A DNA stretch of 64,000 nt, from assembly GCA_013399855.1 (NCBI GenBank), contig VXAY01004352.1, forward strand, positions 248,001 to 312,000, written 5' to 3'. Positions 39,791 through 53,686 of the stretch are shown here, piece by piece. The translations under genes were made by a program, and so were the position numbers. How positions within the stretch are numbered: the first letter of the stretch is position 1; each line of letters opens with the position of its first letter. The DNA is from Oxyruncus cristatus. Taxonomy: Eukaryota > Chordata > Aves > Passeriformes > Cotingidae. The notes under the pieces were generated by a model. The model was not told where the DNA came from. It saw only the letters and a list, made by a program, of their open reading frames with translations, and ran no database searches.

Positions 39791-42700
39791 GCCTGTTTAG
39801 TTTTTTAATGATGAGCTGCTACCCAAAGAAACAAAGTGGCATTCTGTTGACACCATATGGTGGCTGAAAAATGGGTTCCATAGTATTCTATTTGTTAGAA
39901 TGTCTTCTGAGTTTCTGTATCCATAATTTATGTTGGCGCCTTCTCTGATTGCCAAAATATTCAAACGGCTTTATCTTCACAGGGTAGCCTGCGTGGGGGA
40001 AAGAAGGTTTTCAAAACAGCAGGACCCGAACAATCTCCTACTGCTCAGAGGAGAAATCATTTCCAAGCTTCTGTCCTTCTGGCTGCTTTCATTGTAATAA
40101 TAATTTACATCCTGTGCAAGGAGACTGTTTGCATTCAGAAGAAATCTAAAATAATAAATAAAAAGAAGGGATAAAAACCCCAAAACAACTGCTTATGTTC
40201 TTGCATGCTAATACAAGATTTTGTGAATATTAAGCATCAGTTTAAGGTTGCATTGACTCCTAGGCTCTGACGTAAGCAGATAGCTTAGGCTTTCATATCT
40301 TAATGGAAAGCGATATGCAGAGGTTATTGAACAGTGCAGTTTCCAAATGAGTGCCCCTGCAGCTGGAGTAGAGAGATCCAGAGTGGTTATGGATGAGCTA
40401 AAATAATTAAGATGTATTTCTCCTGGTGTCTACTCTGTTATTACTCACTTTTTAAGAGCCCATAATTTAGTCAAAGATTTAAGTATTACTGTGATTTACA
40501 AACAGATATTTCCTATGGTCTTGATATGGTGTACGAGGCTACTTGCGTTATGCAGCAGGATATGTCTGTTGCAAGCAGCAGGGACCCTGGATTCACATTA
40601 AAAGACCAAGCCAGTCCCTCCTTTCTCGCCCTCCTCTTCTCCTCCGATCTATCACAGCTTAAGGCTTGCTGCTGTTTGACCAGTCCTGTTTCCCTCTTGC
40701 CTCTGGGATGTTGGCAGGAGCACACAGGATGATGAATGGCCACCTGAGTGTGGGGGGAGCTAAGAAGACCAGCTGCAGCTGGGTTATTAATGCTTGGCAG
40801 AAAAGGATTATAGGAGAAGGAGCCCACCTGTTGTGGGGATAGTCTTAAGAATTAGATTAGACCTATTTGACCCTGAGGTAGCCTGTTCTCAGAAGATTAT
40901 TTATCCTCAGGAGTAAAATGGAGTTATATGAAGAGGTTCTATTTCATTCCTTGGCCTTGGGAAACATTCCTTCATTCTTGACCCTCTGGCCATCCTGGGC
41001 ACACAGCTGAGATACTCCAGCTGCGGTCTGTAAAAGTAATTTAGCCAGTAGCAAACTTGGATCCCATGAAATTGTAGTTTTTATAAAGAAATAGAATGGT
41101 AGCTGGATATTCTTCCAGAGCATCTGGCAAAATGCTGCTGACAGCTTTGCTTATTCTGAAGATGTACTGGTTTAAAAAATGGCTTCACTGTAATAGAGAT
41201 TTACTGATGTGAATATATATTTCTTGTATTAGTCTGTTTAATGACACAGCCTTGGAAGTCAGTCAATATTTAAATTTGACATATTCTCTTCCAAATGAAA
41301 AGAGAAAATTGTTAGTCTTCCATAGGAAATGAAAATAGAAAACCTGTGACCAAATTAACTTCTTACATTTTTAGAAAAGCATTATATGTGTGGGAAATCT
41401 TGAAACACTAAAAGTAACTCTATTTAATCTGAGAGAAAAAAAGAGAAAATTTCATTCAAGAATTGTTTTTATTTTGGATATTCTAGATATGTACTACAAA
41501 TAGTTGGGGGAGAGGAAATAAAAATAAAAAAGATGGGCCAAAAGTTCTAGCAACAGCAACAAAAGATCTAAGCATCTACAATTTACTTTGTAACTTATTT
41601 GAGATACCCCTCTAGAAAGATTTACTGTACCCTAAAAAACAAGTCTTCAGACAATCTGAATTTAGGGTATCAGGTAAATTTTACCCATGGGAGCGGTTCT
41701 GTTCAAGTTATTTGTGCTATGAAAAAGACTAAGTCCCCAGTATTTTGTTTATTTAAGGTGCAATTTGCCTTTCAGGCATATTGCCATTTATGTTTGGTCA
41801 CAATTACTAGTCTTCATGTCTATTTTTGTATATAACTGCAACTGAGGTTAAGCCAAGTTGATTCTCAGTGTGAAGACAGAATCATTACTGGAGAGAAGGG
41901 TGAGAAGACACTGGGAAACTGTTTTTATCCCAAGAGAAAATCTGCCATAGAACTCTCTAAAAGTTTTAAGATTCAGCTTCAGGTTTAATTTAGGTGTTCA
42001 CAATGTTGCTGTCAGGATGCAATCTCTTGTCTAAGGTTCCAGTGCAGTTATTTGCGTTCTCAGGTGGGTTTTTGTTACCTGATATGGGTCCCTGCTTTTG
42101 ATTGGGCTCAGGGGGTTTGAGGCACCTACACAGGGCTTATAGTATGGCATGGAAAGTAGGAGAGATCTTTATCCTTCTGGAGAAACAGTTGTAGGTCAGG
42201 CAAAATCTAAGCAGTATCTCTCTCCTGGCAAGTAACATCAGTGGAGACTAAAGAGCTGGTTATCACTGCTTTGTAGCAGAGACACAAGTTTTACTAGCTG
42301 AACTACTCTGTGGAATCCATGGACTGTGCTGATGAGCTCTCCATTCAGTAAAATGGGGGCTGAGACAGGCAACTCATAGTAAATATCTTAGGACTTATTC
42401 AGCTGCCTAAAAATGGTCACCTACTGGCATTTGAGATCCAGAAAGGTTCCTATAGAGTGTGGAAGTGTCTCAGTGGAAGTATCTCGTTGTATAATGTCTG
42501 AAATAGCATTAGGTGCCTATGTTTATATAATCAGTTTGAATTTATGGGGTCCAATACGAGAGTTTAGATGTAAACACAGTTTGGAATTTGAAGCTCAATT
42601 CCTACCACCCCCATGACTGCAGATGTTCTTTCAGCACATGGTAAATTGAAGTTCTGATCGTATACCTCTTTTTCTCATTGATGCGGCCATTTTCTGTCCA

Positions 42701-45194
42701 TGATGTGGCAGTCATCTAGGACTGCACCTGTTTACAGATATTTGCCCTGACAACAAAGAGCACAGCTTGGTGCAGGTAATTGCAATTGTGCTTTGCTCTC
42801 AACCTGTAGATAGATTCATTGCTGAAAAGAAGATTCAAGGCAAACAAAATGAGGTGATAAGTTTTATCACTAAGTACTATCTGTGTCTCCTCAATCTAAC
42901 TTCCAGAACTTTTCTCATATACAATATTGATGCTTTTGTTCCCTAGAAAAGCTGCAATAATTTGTTATTAAGAGTACTTCTAATTCTGTTTCTTCATTTT
43001 CTGTTCTCCTCTTCTTTAATTCCTTTTGCATGCTGCACTGAGAATAGATGATGAGATAAGCTGTAACTCCCTTGCAAAATCTTCTTCTTTTTCAGGGCAG
43101 GACCATGTGCTCTAGCTCTAAGTCTCTTCCTCCTTCTCATTCATAGCCTTCAAGGTTATGTCGGTAGGTATTTCAGTATCAAAAGTGCTACTTGTTTGAG
43201 ACAGAATTTTTCCTCTCTCTTCTCTTGAAAAAACCCACTGTGATTTCAGGTATTAATGGATTAAGAAATTTCAGTGTTCTTGATTAGGGATTAGAGAGAT
43301 GAGAATGGCAATACTCATGCAGCCTAACAACACATTCTGATCTCAGTATATTGATAAGAGAAGACTTTTAGGACTGAATTTACAAGCTTCATGTGAGAAT
43401 GCTGATGTTATAATTTAGAAATAGCTTAGGATTGGAGCAATGAAGGGATGAGATGTCTATTCCTATCTACTAGGTTTACTACCAGTCTGTGAACAGAGAG
43501 AGGACCAAGAAAAGACTGATATGTTCTTTTATTAAAAGATTGATCCGTGCTTGTAAGGTTTTCTGAAAATGAAGTGTTGCAATTAGACCAACGGATACTG
43601 GTGTGGGGGGAAGATATGTCTTTCTGGCTATAAAGTCTTCTGTCAATTTGGCTCAGGGAATTTCGTAGGATGCACCTGCCTTGGTTTGCAGATAGATTGA
43701 ACACCAGGGTCCTGATTTTCTCATCCTTTTTTTCATCCACATCTGTCAGCTGGATTGAGCTAATATGGCATCTGCCTCTCTAGTGCACCTCCACAAAAAT
43801 GGATGTGGGAGGTTCACATGGGAGATACACATATTTGCCTCTAAATGTAATGATTTTAATAACACCTAGACCTGAATAGTTCCTGAGCTAAGATATTGTA
43901 CAGGGAAGTCCAACCCACAACATCCATATTATTTGTCCTGTCATAACAGCTTTATATCAGCCTGCAAAACTTTGACTGTCTACAGACCATAATATCCACA
44001 ACAGCATTATGCTAGACAATGTGAAGCACCCAGTAAGTGCTACATTTTGTTCTTGCTAGCATATGACAACCAGCAGGTTTTTTCAGGGCAAATGGCACTG
44101 CTTAAAAGAAAAGTCACTGAGAGGATTATGTGGGTATTCAATAACGAAATCCTGAGCAAAACTAAGGAGGATGTCTATTGTCAGGAGGGTCACTGGTAAA
44201 CCTGCAATATAATTAAAGTTCCGGGATTTATTTTTTTTCAAAGGACTTGATTCTGCATTTCTCAACACTATTTTAATGCCAAGGTACCTGTCTTTAATCC
44301 AATGGAGATGCAGCGATGTAACGAAGGATGATTTCTAAAATTATTAATTTGTTTTACCTATTCCTTTTTTTTATTTGGAAAGATTAGGAAACAAAATGAT
44401 AATTAATTTATAATAAACTTGATTCAGTATACAAAGATATGCCTGCAATATAGTTATGTATTTTGGAAATAATAATTTTAAGCCATTATTAAGAACTCTA
44501 TTTTGTATGTAAGAAAGACCATTACTTGTGAAATCCTGCCCCCTGACAGCAAAATTGTCATCTGCTTCAGCAGAGGCATACTTTGCTGTCATTATCTTAA
44601 CTTCAAAATAGCTATTCTTCATTATTCAAACAGAAGCAAAGTCTTGAACCATAAAAGGCTTACAATAACCCTTTACCTATAGAAAACACAAGTTAAGGCC
44701 ACGTTCTCCTTTTCTAGGAACACAATAAATCATATGCACTTCGAGGACGCCTGAAGTTGGTTTAAATTTCTGTGCTTAAACTCCAGGGTAATGCTGGAAG
44801 CAGGATGACGCACTGATCCACAGCATGGTCTTCTCCAGACTGGAGTGACGCTATAGACCTTGCACCGAAGACCTCAGCAAGTGACAAGTGGAGCTTTCTC
44901 TGTTCTCTACATCTTTCAAACCAGATTGAGTGCTACAAATACTCGATGCAGTGCAAGAGGACCTGTTTATTAAACATTTCTAGCCAAATGTTTCCATCTT
45001 AAGAAGTTAATTTGTTGGGTGAAATTCAGATATCTGTCCAAGTTTTTAGGTGAGTATCCAAACCACCAAACTCATCTGTCACTCTGGCAAGCAATGATGG
45101 CTTGAAGCATAATCTACATTTTCAGTATTAGTTTTAGCACAGGATGCTATAATTATTAGACTTGACCACATGTTTAATATGTTTTGCTTTGTAA

Positions 45195-45265
45195 AAAAGG
45201 TAAATATTATTATCTGCCATTACACAGAGACCAGAAGAGTTCCAATGATTTGCTCATAGAAATAT
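45195..45265 (-). repeat. MIR-like ancient SINE trace
   Basis: 'attattatctgccattacacagagaccagaagagttccaatgatttgctcatag' follows the antisense MIR order: attattatccccattttacaga, gaggttaagtgacttgcccaag. It is heavily diverged, so confidence is low without alignment. Confidence 0.4.
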
Positions 45266-46731
45266 AATTTTTCATTTTCATTTCACAAACTGATGTGTTA
45301 ATGAGCGAAACATATAAACTGGGTTCATCTGCTTTGGAGATGGAAGGGCAAGGATTACCTGTGTAATTTGACACTTGATTTTCTTCACCGTTGTAAGAAT
45401 TACCCTATTCTTTTTCAAACCCAATGACACAGTACTTCATTTTGTAAATGTAAAATCAATGTGTTCTGTGGACAACATGCCAAAAGCCAGCTCATAAAAA
45501 TTTAGGACTTTTATTCAGGTGCTTAACTTTAAAGTCTAAATACAGTAATCATTTCCAGTAATCAATAGAGAGGTATACGTAGGAGTCAATTTTGGAGACA
45601 GGATGTGATGCAAAAAGAAAAGGGAAATAGGTCACGTTGATCTATTAGGAGTAATTTTAGCAGCTTTCTGAATTTATGTGTGAAGCAGGACTAGAATAGG
45701 AGTGTCAGTCCTTATTTGATCTCAAACTAGAGGATAGATTCATTCTGTTTATGATCTGAACTGTTTCATTTCAGTGATTTATTTATGATTTGCAAGACTT
45801 CTACCTTCAGTGTCTCAACCAAATGGTTACACTTTGCAGGAGGGAGCAATGAGGGTGCTGAATATAACCTTTGTTAATGATTTAGTTTATTGCCAATAAT
45901 TTTGTGTTGATGTTGCCTTTCCCTTATCTGTTTTTCACACATTTCCTTCATTGATATTCCTGTATCATTCTCAGCTGTTTTCCTTTTATTTATTTTTTAA
46001 GAAGCTCTCCAGAAGTCTCTGATTTTCTTAATCATGGCTGCAGTATTTACTGAAACCACGGGGGTCAGAAGCCTTGTATTTTTTCATTTGTTTGGATTCT
46101 TATTCCATGTTTTTTATGTTGTGCATATACAGATTGGTACATTAGAACGTTTTCCCCCTTAATATTTAGCTCCTTTGTATTATTGTCAAGTACTCCATGC
46201 CCCTGACACTAACTATCAATGGTGTAGAACTGAATGGCAGTATCATTAAAGAAATGAAGGACAGGATTTTCCACAGAAAATAACACTCTTACATTAAGAA
46301 CAAAAGAAATAGAAGGTGTGTGGGCGTACATCCTCAGCTGGTTAACATAAAACCCTTGAAGGTAACAGAATCAAATTTGTTGTTTACACTTGCTGAATAT
46401 ATGGTTTGAGATCTGGATATGCTGTACCAGGGATGGAGGCTACTGAGATGCTAAAGGCAGTGTGATTTCCCCAAAGGTTCCAAAATGGGGTGTGCTGGAG
46501 AAGAGACACATGGGTTGTGAGACTGCTGCACCTTATTGATTTGGAATTCCAGTTTCTGTCAGTGGGGGACTGTTGATATTATTTTTCTAGAAACAGGAAG
46601 AATGGAAAAGTCAGAAAAACCTACCCTAAGTTTCAGACCAGTGACCCGAGGGTGGGATTTAAAGTGGATCACTCGGGCTTTAATTACAATTTCCATGACT
46701 ACTATGAGTAGAATCATAGCAATACATACCA

Positions 46732-46776
46732 TGGTTTTTTTTGTGTGTGTGTGGGTGTGAATTTTTTTTTTTTTTC
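46732..46776 (+). repeat. T-run / GT microsatellite / T-run
   Basis: A run of eight T, then GTGTGTGTGTGGGTGTG, then fourteen T. It is a compound simple repeat. Confidence 0.85.
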
Positions 46777-49564
46777 GAATGGGAATAGATTTTCATTTTC
46801 CTCATGAGTTGTTTCAAGCCAAACCCTTACAGCTACATAACACAGGCTGTCATCTTTGTTTTACTTTCCTTTAGAGTCTGCTGGTCATGATGAATTTGTT
46901 TTCTACCTCATCATTCTGGTTTGAGAGAAACACCATATATTTTCAAGACAAAACCAGTCTACTTAAAAAGAGGCAAACTACTACACAAGTATGAAAACAC
47001 CATGCAACTTGGGAATAGACATTCTCCTAAAAATAATTTGCAAATTTTGACCTTAATCATCAGCCTGATGATGATAGCTTGATGATAGCCATCATAGCCT
47101 GATGTTTCGGTCAGGCTAATCAAATTGTTTCCTCTAAATCAAAACCAAAAATAATGACTATACTTCTTAAAATAGTTTTGTGAGATGCCAGCTATTTTGG
47201 CCATGCGATAATGAACAGTAAAACTGAGGAATAACCCATAACTTATTAGATGGCCAAATCTTCATGTTAATGAGCAGCTTTAGAAGCCTACTTCTTAATG
47301 ATGTATTTAAGGTCTAGAATAAACAGTTTTATTCCTTTTAATCACCATGCAATGCATGGCATTGATTGTCAGTATAAAGATATGTCAGGCCTCAGGCCAT
47401 CCTTGTGTATCAGTTGCCATGAATTGTGCTGAAAACATCAGTCATGAAACATTAACTTCTTAAGAAAAAAATCAAACTTCACAGGCATCACAGCAGATGT
47501 GTGAACAAAGGAAAGCAACAGTTTGGTTCATAAAGGGAAACCCATATGAATACATACAGAGCATTGACTCGTTCTCTTTTTTCTTTTATTTTCTTATCAC
47601 TCTCCATCCTATACTCAAAATTCCATTCTTCCCCATGTTAGCTTTGGGTGTGATCCTTAGCAATGCTACACGCTCAAAACACTTTGAGGTAAAAGGAAAA
47701 AACCTCCATTTTTCACAGGAAGGAGTTCTGTAATTTCCGATTCTCATAAAACGAGATACATTGTATGCCATTAAGCCATAAACAAAGGAGACTGCTGAGT
47801 CCTCTCTCCTTTGCCTGTGCCTCCAGTGAGACCCTCTTAGGTGCACACGGTGAATTTCTCCTGCCTGAAGATCCTTCCTTCTCAGGCTACCCACTGGAAG
47901 TTATATGAATTACCCTTCAGATCCACATGGAAACTAAAGTCACTGTTCTTTACTAGAGACACTCTGCTCACACACAAGCTCTTCAAGGCTTTCCAGCTTC
48001 CAGACACTAATAATACCTCTTAGTATGCAGTGTCACCATATGTAATCTGTCTAAATCTTGGCCTGGATTAAGCAAGTAAGGAGCAGATTGATGACTATTC
48101 TACTACCATATTGATTTGAGCTGAAGTTTGCTGAATTTGTTGCAATTCAGTATCTGCCATAAAGAGTGCCTTTCAGAGATACCTTCGGTTATCTTATTCC
48201 AGGAGCAGTATAATAAAAATAAATCTCAAACATTCTTCAGTTTGTATATGTGTCAGCTTTATACATAATGGTCTGGATGTTCACCTGAAGTTTACCAGCA
48301 TTAAATTGCTTTGGGAGTCTTGTACTGCCTGGGGGTGTTAAAAGATTCCCAGCAGAGCTGTTACCAATGTTGGGAGGAAGACTATTTCTGCCATTATCAG
48401 TGGCATGCCTTTAATAAAAAAGACCAATGTTTTTAAGAAAAAAATAGGTGTCATGGATATTTTGACATCTCTAACAAACCTCCATTTGAATTCAATTCTA
48501 ACACTGAACAGAAATTCCTGTTTTTTTCAATGTGCTGAGAAGAAATATCATGGGCAGTATAGAAAGAAGGGGTTAACGGAGCAATATTTGGACATTTGGA
48601 AGGGAATACTTGACTTTTTTATTTGCAGGTCAAACTATGTGCCTTTTGGCACAGACTTTGAAAGTATTGATGTTGATTAAGTATAAATGTTGTCTGTCTG
48701 TTTTGTGAAGGGTTCATGTTTACAAACAAATAGAGCCAGAAAAGTAAATTTAAAGTCAGATCTGATGAACAACTAGAATAGATGACAATCAGAAGTGGCT
48801 GGAACAGTGGAATGTCCCAAATCTAGAAGCTTTTCCTCCACTTTTGTGTTTCCATTCCACGTGTAGCTACTTGTCTTACTCTATAGTTCTCGCATATACT
48901 ATGGAGGATGTTTGAATTGCAAAACTCTGAAGAAAAAAATCTGGAACAATCTTAAGAAAATAATGATAACAATGTAGTCTGAATTTGTGGGGTTTGTTCT
49001 TTCGTTTTCTGTATACAAAGTGAAATCAGATATGCAACAGTTTAGAGAATTTTACATTCAAGAACTGAAGCATCTTCAAATTATCGTCTTCTTTAGACTT
49101 CTGCAGTTGCATCGCACACACACAAAAAATTAATAGTGTCTTCTCACTCCACTTGCTGGCACATCATTCATGTTTTATAGACTTTCCAATGACAGGTACA
49201 CATCCAGTCAGCGTGTCTCATGTTGTTGGACTATTATGGTCACTATGTATTTATATAGTTTCAGCAGAATTGGATCAAGAAAAAGCCCAACTAAGACCAG
49301 AAACCTTTAGCAGGAATGTATTGTACCCTGTCAGTCCTTGTCCTAAGAAGACCACAACTTGACCTGTAACATTTAGCCAGCGTCTGGAGCAAACACAGGA
49401 GTTAGCAGGGGATGGAGGAGGCAGCATAAAAACACTTGTAGATGGTAGATTGATAAATTTAGCTATACCACAATAACGTTGAGAACATCTGAATTTTAAA
49501 AAGAGTATGATATCTCTGTAAAGAAGGATTAGGACAGAGAACATTTTATCTGGTCATAAATAAT

Positions 49565-50580
49565 AATGTGGGACCTGATGGGATGGCCACGTGAGTGCTG
49601 AGGAAGCTGGCCAAGGTCATTGTGAGGCTGCTCTTGCTAATTTTCAAAAGATCATGCAATCAGGAGAGATTCATGAGGACTGGAAGAAGGCAAATGTCAT
49701 GAAGACTCCTATCTTCATGAATGTCAAGAAGGTGGACCCAGGAAACTACCGACTTGTCATCGTAGCCTCAATCCCTCAGAAGTTGATGGAGCAGTTAATC
49801 CCAGAAACAATTTTCAAAATCACGTTGGATTTATGAAAGGAAAATGATGTTTGACCCACCTGATGGCTTTCTAAAATGAAATTGCTAGCTCAGTGGATGA
49901 GCGGTGTTCAGTGTTTTGGTTTATTTCTATCTTAGCAGGGCTTTAAATATCATCTCCCACAATATTCTCATGTGTAAACTCAAGAACTAGAGGTTAGTTA
50001 ATGGACAGTGATGTGGATTGGAAATTGACTGAACTTCCAGGCCAAAGGGTTGTTATCAGCAGCATGGGGTGAGGTGGAAGATGGTCACTATTGATCTACT
50101 CAGGGATGGATAATGTGACCAGTCCTGTGCAACCTTTTCATTAAAGCCCTGGGTGGTGGCACACAGTGCACTCTCAGCAAGTTTGCAATGAACCATCTGA
50201 CTTACAAGGAGGGGCTGAGAGATCTGGGACTGTTCAGTCTGGAGAAAAGAAGGCTCAGGGTGTCTCATCCATGAATAAATCTGATCTGGGAGTGCAAAGA
50301 AGACAGACAGTCTCATTGGTGTCTAATAAAATGGGCACAAATTTAAATATAGAAATCCAATTTAAGCATAATATACCCTTTTCTTTATTGGGAGGTCAGT
50401 CAGACACTGGAAATGGGTATCCACAGAGGTTGTTGAGTCTCCACCTCTGGTAATCGAAACCTGACTGGACATTTTCCTGAGTAACCTGCCCTGATTTAAC
50501 CTGCTATGAATCCAAGAGCTTTGGACTAATTGATCTCCAAAGGGACTTTACAACCTCAGTTGTTCTGTGATTTTGTGATA
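49565..50580 (+). mobile_element. CR1 LINE copy with 3' end of ORF2
   Basis: Plus-strand CR1 of about 1 kb, truncated at the 5' end. In order it shows the reverse transcriptase-coding part (see the pseudogene entry), then 'gtgaccagtcctgtgcaacc' at about 50116, 'aaggaggggctgagagatctgggactgttcagtctggagaaaagaaggctcagggtg' at 50201-50260, 'tccacagaggttgttgagtctccacctc' near 50421, and the 3' end 'attgatctccaaagggactttacaacctcagttgttctgtgattttgtgata' at 50529-50580. Divergence is high throughout, with frame breaks, so it is old and inactive. Confidence 0.88.
49591..49836 (+). pseudogene. CR1 ORF2 reverse transcriptase fragment
   Basis: A decayed piece of the CR1 LINE ORF2 reverse transcriptase, which in an intact element copies the element RNA at the target site. 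The open frame carries 'KVDPGNYRLVIVASIPQKLM', the counterpart of the 'DPGNYRPVSLTSVPGKVME' block near the start of the reverse transcriptase domain in non-LTR elements. Upstream, 'HEDWKKANVMKTPIF' matches the preceding 'W--A-V-PIFK' segment. The Pro of NYRP has become Leu and a stop follows shortly after the motif. The catalytic FADD-type motif is not found downstream in frame. It is a fossil within the CR1 copy 49565-50580, not a gene. Confidence 0.82.
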
Positions 50581-53500
50581 CAATACATCTATAAACTACA
50601 GCTTTTTCCAATTCAACCACAAGTGATTCTGGGTTCATTAACTGAATGGAACACCAAACAACAACCTACTCAAAGGCTCAAGAAGCTCCCATGGAATAAA
50701 AATATTGCAACTGATATTTCAAATTCAGAAATTCTAAATAGCTGGTGATTATATTTTTGAGATCGTGATTTTAATTGTCTTACATGTTTATGAAAAATTG
50801 TCTTTGTTGATCTAAATCTGATGATTATTTTATAGTGAATAGTATTTTGGGGAATAATTATGCATTAGTTTTTGTATCATCTATACAACTGAGGAAAATT
50901 GCTATTTGACCATGTGAGAATGTAGTTACTTTATCAAAAATATTGTTGCTTTTCTGTTTGTTTACATGGTTTTCCTTTTTACTCTCAAATTTAACCTTGT
51001 TTACTGATACTATTTTGTACAGTTGTCTGTAATCACTGCAGAATTAAGTAGTCACTAAGCATCTCTTGAAATTCTAAAAATAACAGAAAAGTCACAGGAA
51101 TGTGAAAAGTAATAAACTTGAATGCACAGCTGAAGCTGTGGGAGAAGGATACAGATATTTGACATGGAACTTCCTTTTTTCTCCTATTTTTTTCACATTT
51201 TATGAATCATTATTACTTTTCAGTGAACTTTCTATGTAAACAGAATGTGGAGTCCTAGGGAACTTTGATTTCAAAACTGTCTTTGCAGGACTAAGTTGAT
51301 TCAAACTATCCCTACATATTAATACTGTTTGAGTTCTATATACACCTCTTTAAAGAGAATCATTGAAATGTTTCCCGCTACAGCTGTAGTTAAGGGATTG
51401 AAGACATCCAAACAACAACAGATTTTGTGGTTTTTAGAATTATCTAGGCAGTATAGAGCAAACCAAAACAGAAGCAACATTTGGACCATGATTAAATTCC
51501 TTGTTCTTCTTTTTAAGGAAAAAAATTACAAAATAGTTGAATTAATAGCAATCTTGTTGTGGATGATTGGCACCCACATCTCATATTCATCACTCTTCAA
51601 AGTTTATGTAGGCTGTCATCTGGGGAGTCAAATCTCAGACTCAGTTCTCCTTCTTTTACTAGAAAGATACAAGCTTTCCAACATGCGCAGCATTAGCCAG
51701 AGACTATTGAGATAGTGTTTTTTTTTTAATTTCTTGATATTTGTGTGGTATCTATAGTAAATTAGGTTAATTTTCCTGTTCTCTAGAAGTCAGGGGCTGC
51801 TGCTCGTCCCAGTTCCACAGGTCCACTTGCATTTTCCATGGCAACTTTTGCTGTACTTCTGTGGTGGATCTATTTGCCCTCAACGTGCTAAGTGTAACTG
51901 TATGAGTTTTGTTGCACAAATGTGCCCTTTTTAATCTCTAGTGTCTTCCATGACAGAATAGAAGCTCAAATTCTACAACAACGGGCAGATGGAAAATGGA
52001 AGTGAACTTAGATTAAACTCTGTATTGAAGGCTGAACATTTAGTATTTGTATTCTGAGCAGAACATTTTCCCTTCCGTGTTAAATGATTAAAAACTGGGA
52101 AAAAAAAGGAAGATTATCTCCTCAGCACCAATGCTGAGGAATTTTTCCATTACTGTTATTAGTTCAGTAATGTTTTCATCACCGCTGATGCCAAGGTTTC
52201 ATCTTAAAGATCTTTAACATGCTTCACACATAACTTTAGGGATTAACCAAGAATTTTTAATTGATTCTGTCTTTCTGGGAATACAGTGCAGAAGAAAACT
52301 CCTGACTTAACACCAAAGTTTTCAGCACGTACGTCTTTTCAGAAAGCTTTGTATCCACACTTGGGTGGGAACATTTAGATTTTAATGATTTTGGTATGGG
52401 GAACACTTTTTGTTTCACTCTCCTTGAACAATGCTTGACACAGTATGGGGCTGCATTAATAATAAACAATAAAAATAAAAAAGTTGCAGTAGGTTATCAG
52501 TGACTGAATCTTTCTTGTCTTTTTGTTTTAATAAAGATATTGCCTCATACTTTAAATCAAATCTGATTTGGATTTTTTTTTTTGGTGGGGGAGCTGTTGT
52601 TTGGTGTTTTTTTGGTTTGCTGTTGGGTTTTTTGTTTGTTTTTGTTGATTCTGTTTGTTTCTTTGGTTTTTAAATCTAGGAAAATTGCCTTGATTCTCAT
52701 CTGGAAATGAATAGGAAAAGATAAGAATGCAAAGAGATCACCTGAATTTAAGGAAGAAAATTATCAAAGAAGAAAATTTCATTACAAGATGGAATTACAG
52801 GTCATATTGTCCAAACAATAATCTGTTTTTTCCCAGCTGATCTAAGAAAAGATATCATATGTCTTACATCTAAAGAGGTAAGGATCTTACTAATGATGTA
52901 ACTTTAAATAGCATCATTAAATAAGATACTTTAAAGAACTTTAGTAAGATCTGTAGTAAGAAAACTATAGGAAAAAATTATACTAACTTAGCAGAAAGAG
53001 TCATGGAGTATTAGATCAGTGACAGGAAATCAGAGTACCAAAATCCTTGGTTAACATCTTGACAGTGAGGCAATTAATCAAACAAGATGGGCAAGGATAT
53101 GTGACAATGCCCTTTTCAAACAGGATTGTAAATGCAAATACAATTACCATGTGTAATGGTGACAAAAGGTAATTAAAAGTAGCTTTCTGTACACTGCTAG
53201 TAAATTTTGGTCTAAGTGGTTTATGTCTTCCTCCTCAGCCATTTTTATTATTATTAAAAGATTCATTCTTTTTTTAAAAAATAATATCCAAATATTCATA
53301 TACGTAAAAAGAGAGGACAGCTCTTAAAATAAAAGGTTTTTTTTATTTTACAAAACTATTGAGAATTAGATTCTTATCTGGCCCTGAGGTCACATACATA
53401 ATCCTACAATCTCTTTCTCTCTAAAACAGAGTGACTGCATCCACACTGCCCACTGAGACTGGTCCCTGGGTTGTGCTCATTTCTGAGCTACAGCCAAGCA

Positions 53501-53686
53501 CTGTTTGAGAAGTACTTTTGGCTGAAAAAACCTGAAACTACCTGAATAATTTATCAACACACATAATCAAGCTCCTGTATGCAAGGCTGATAATTAGCAT
53601 TTTTAATTTGCTAACTCTTTTGTAAACTTTTGAGCTGGATCTGACTAGGAAGGAATCAACTTTGTTTATGGCATCCTGAATGGTGC
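50581..53686. other. Unique non-coding DNA, no gene seen
   Basis: AT-rich. The stretch open from 51329 to 51715 (128 codons, beginning TTG) matches no family I know and sits in ordinary non-coding composition. The T/G-rich tract at 52568 is listed separately. Confidence 0.5.
52568..52672 (-). repeat. T/G-rich tract (A/C-rich on minus)
   Basis: About 105 bases of T and G (GTTTGT, GGTTTT and TTTGG units, with GGGGG near 52586), almost without A or C. It is the reverse-complement version of the A/C-rich tracts elsewhere in the window. Confidence 0.88.

Larger units (their letters stand above)
38353..49564. other. Unique non-coding DNA, no gene seen
   Basis: The longest stretch without a recognisable autonomous element. 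It holds an A/C-rich tract (39739-39790), a MIR-like trace (45195-45265), a GT/T tract (46732-46776) and a short palindrome cluster (47056-47104). Open frames do not exceed about 105 codons and none looks like a protein family member. Confidence 0.5.

Noticed and set aside
46300..46390. Possible ancient DNA-transposon or SINE similarity (cctcagctggttaacataaaaccc)
   Set aside because: Only a vague resemblance over about 25 bases, insufficient to call.
51329..51715. 128-codon plus-strand frame starting with TTG
   Set aside because: The non-ATG start is implausible in a vertebrate, and nothing in the translation resembles a known family.
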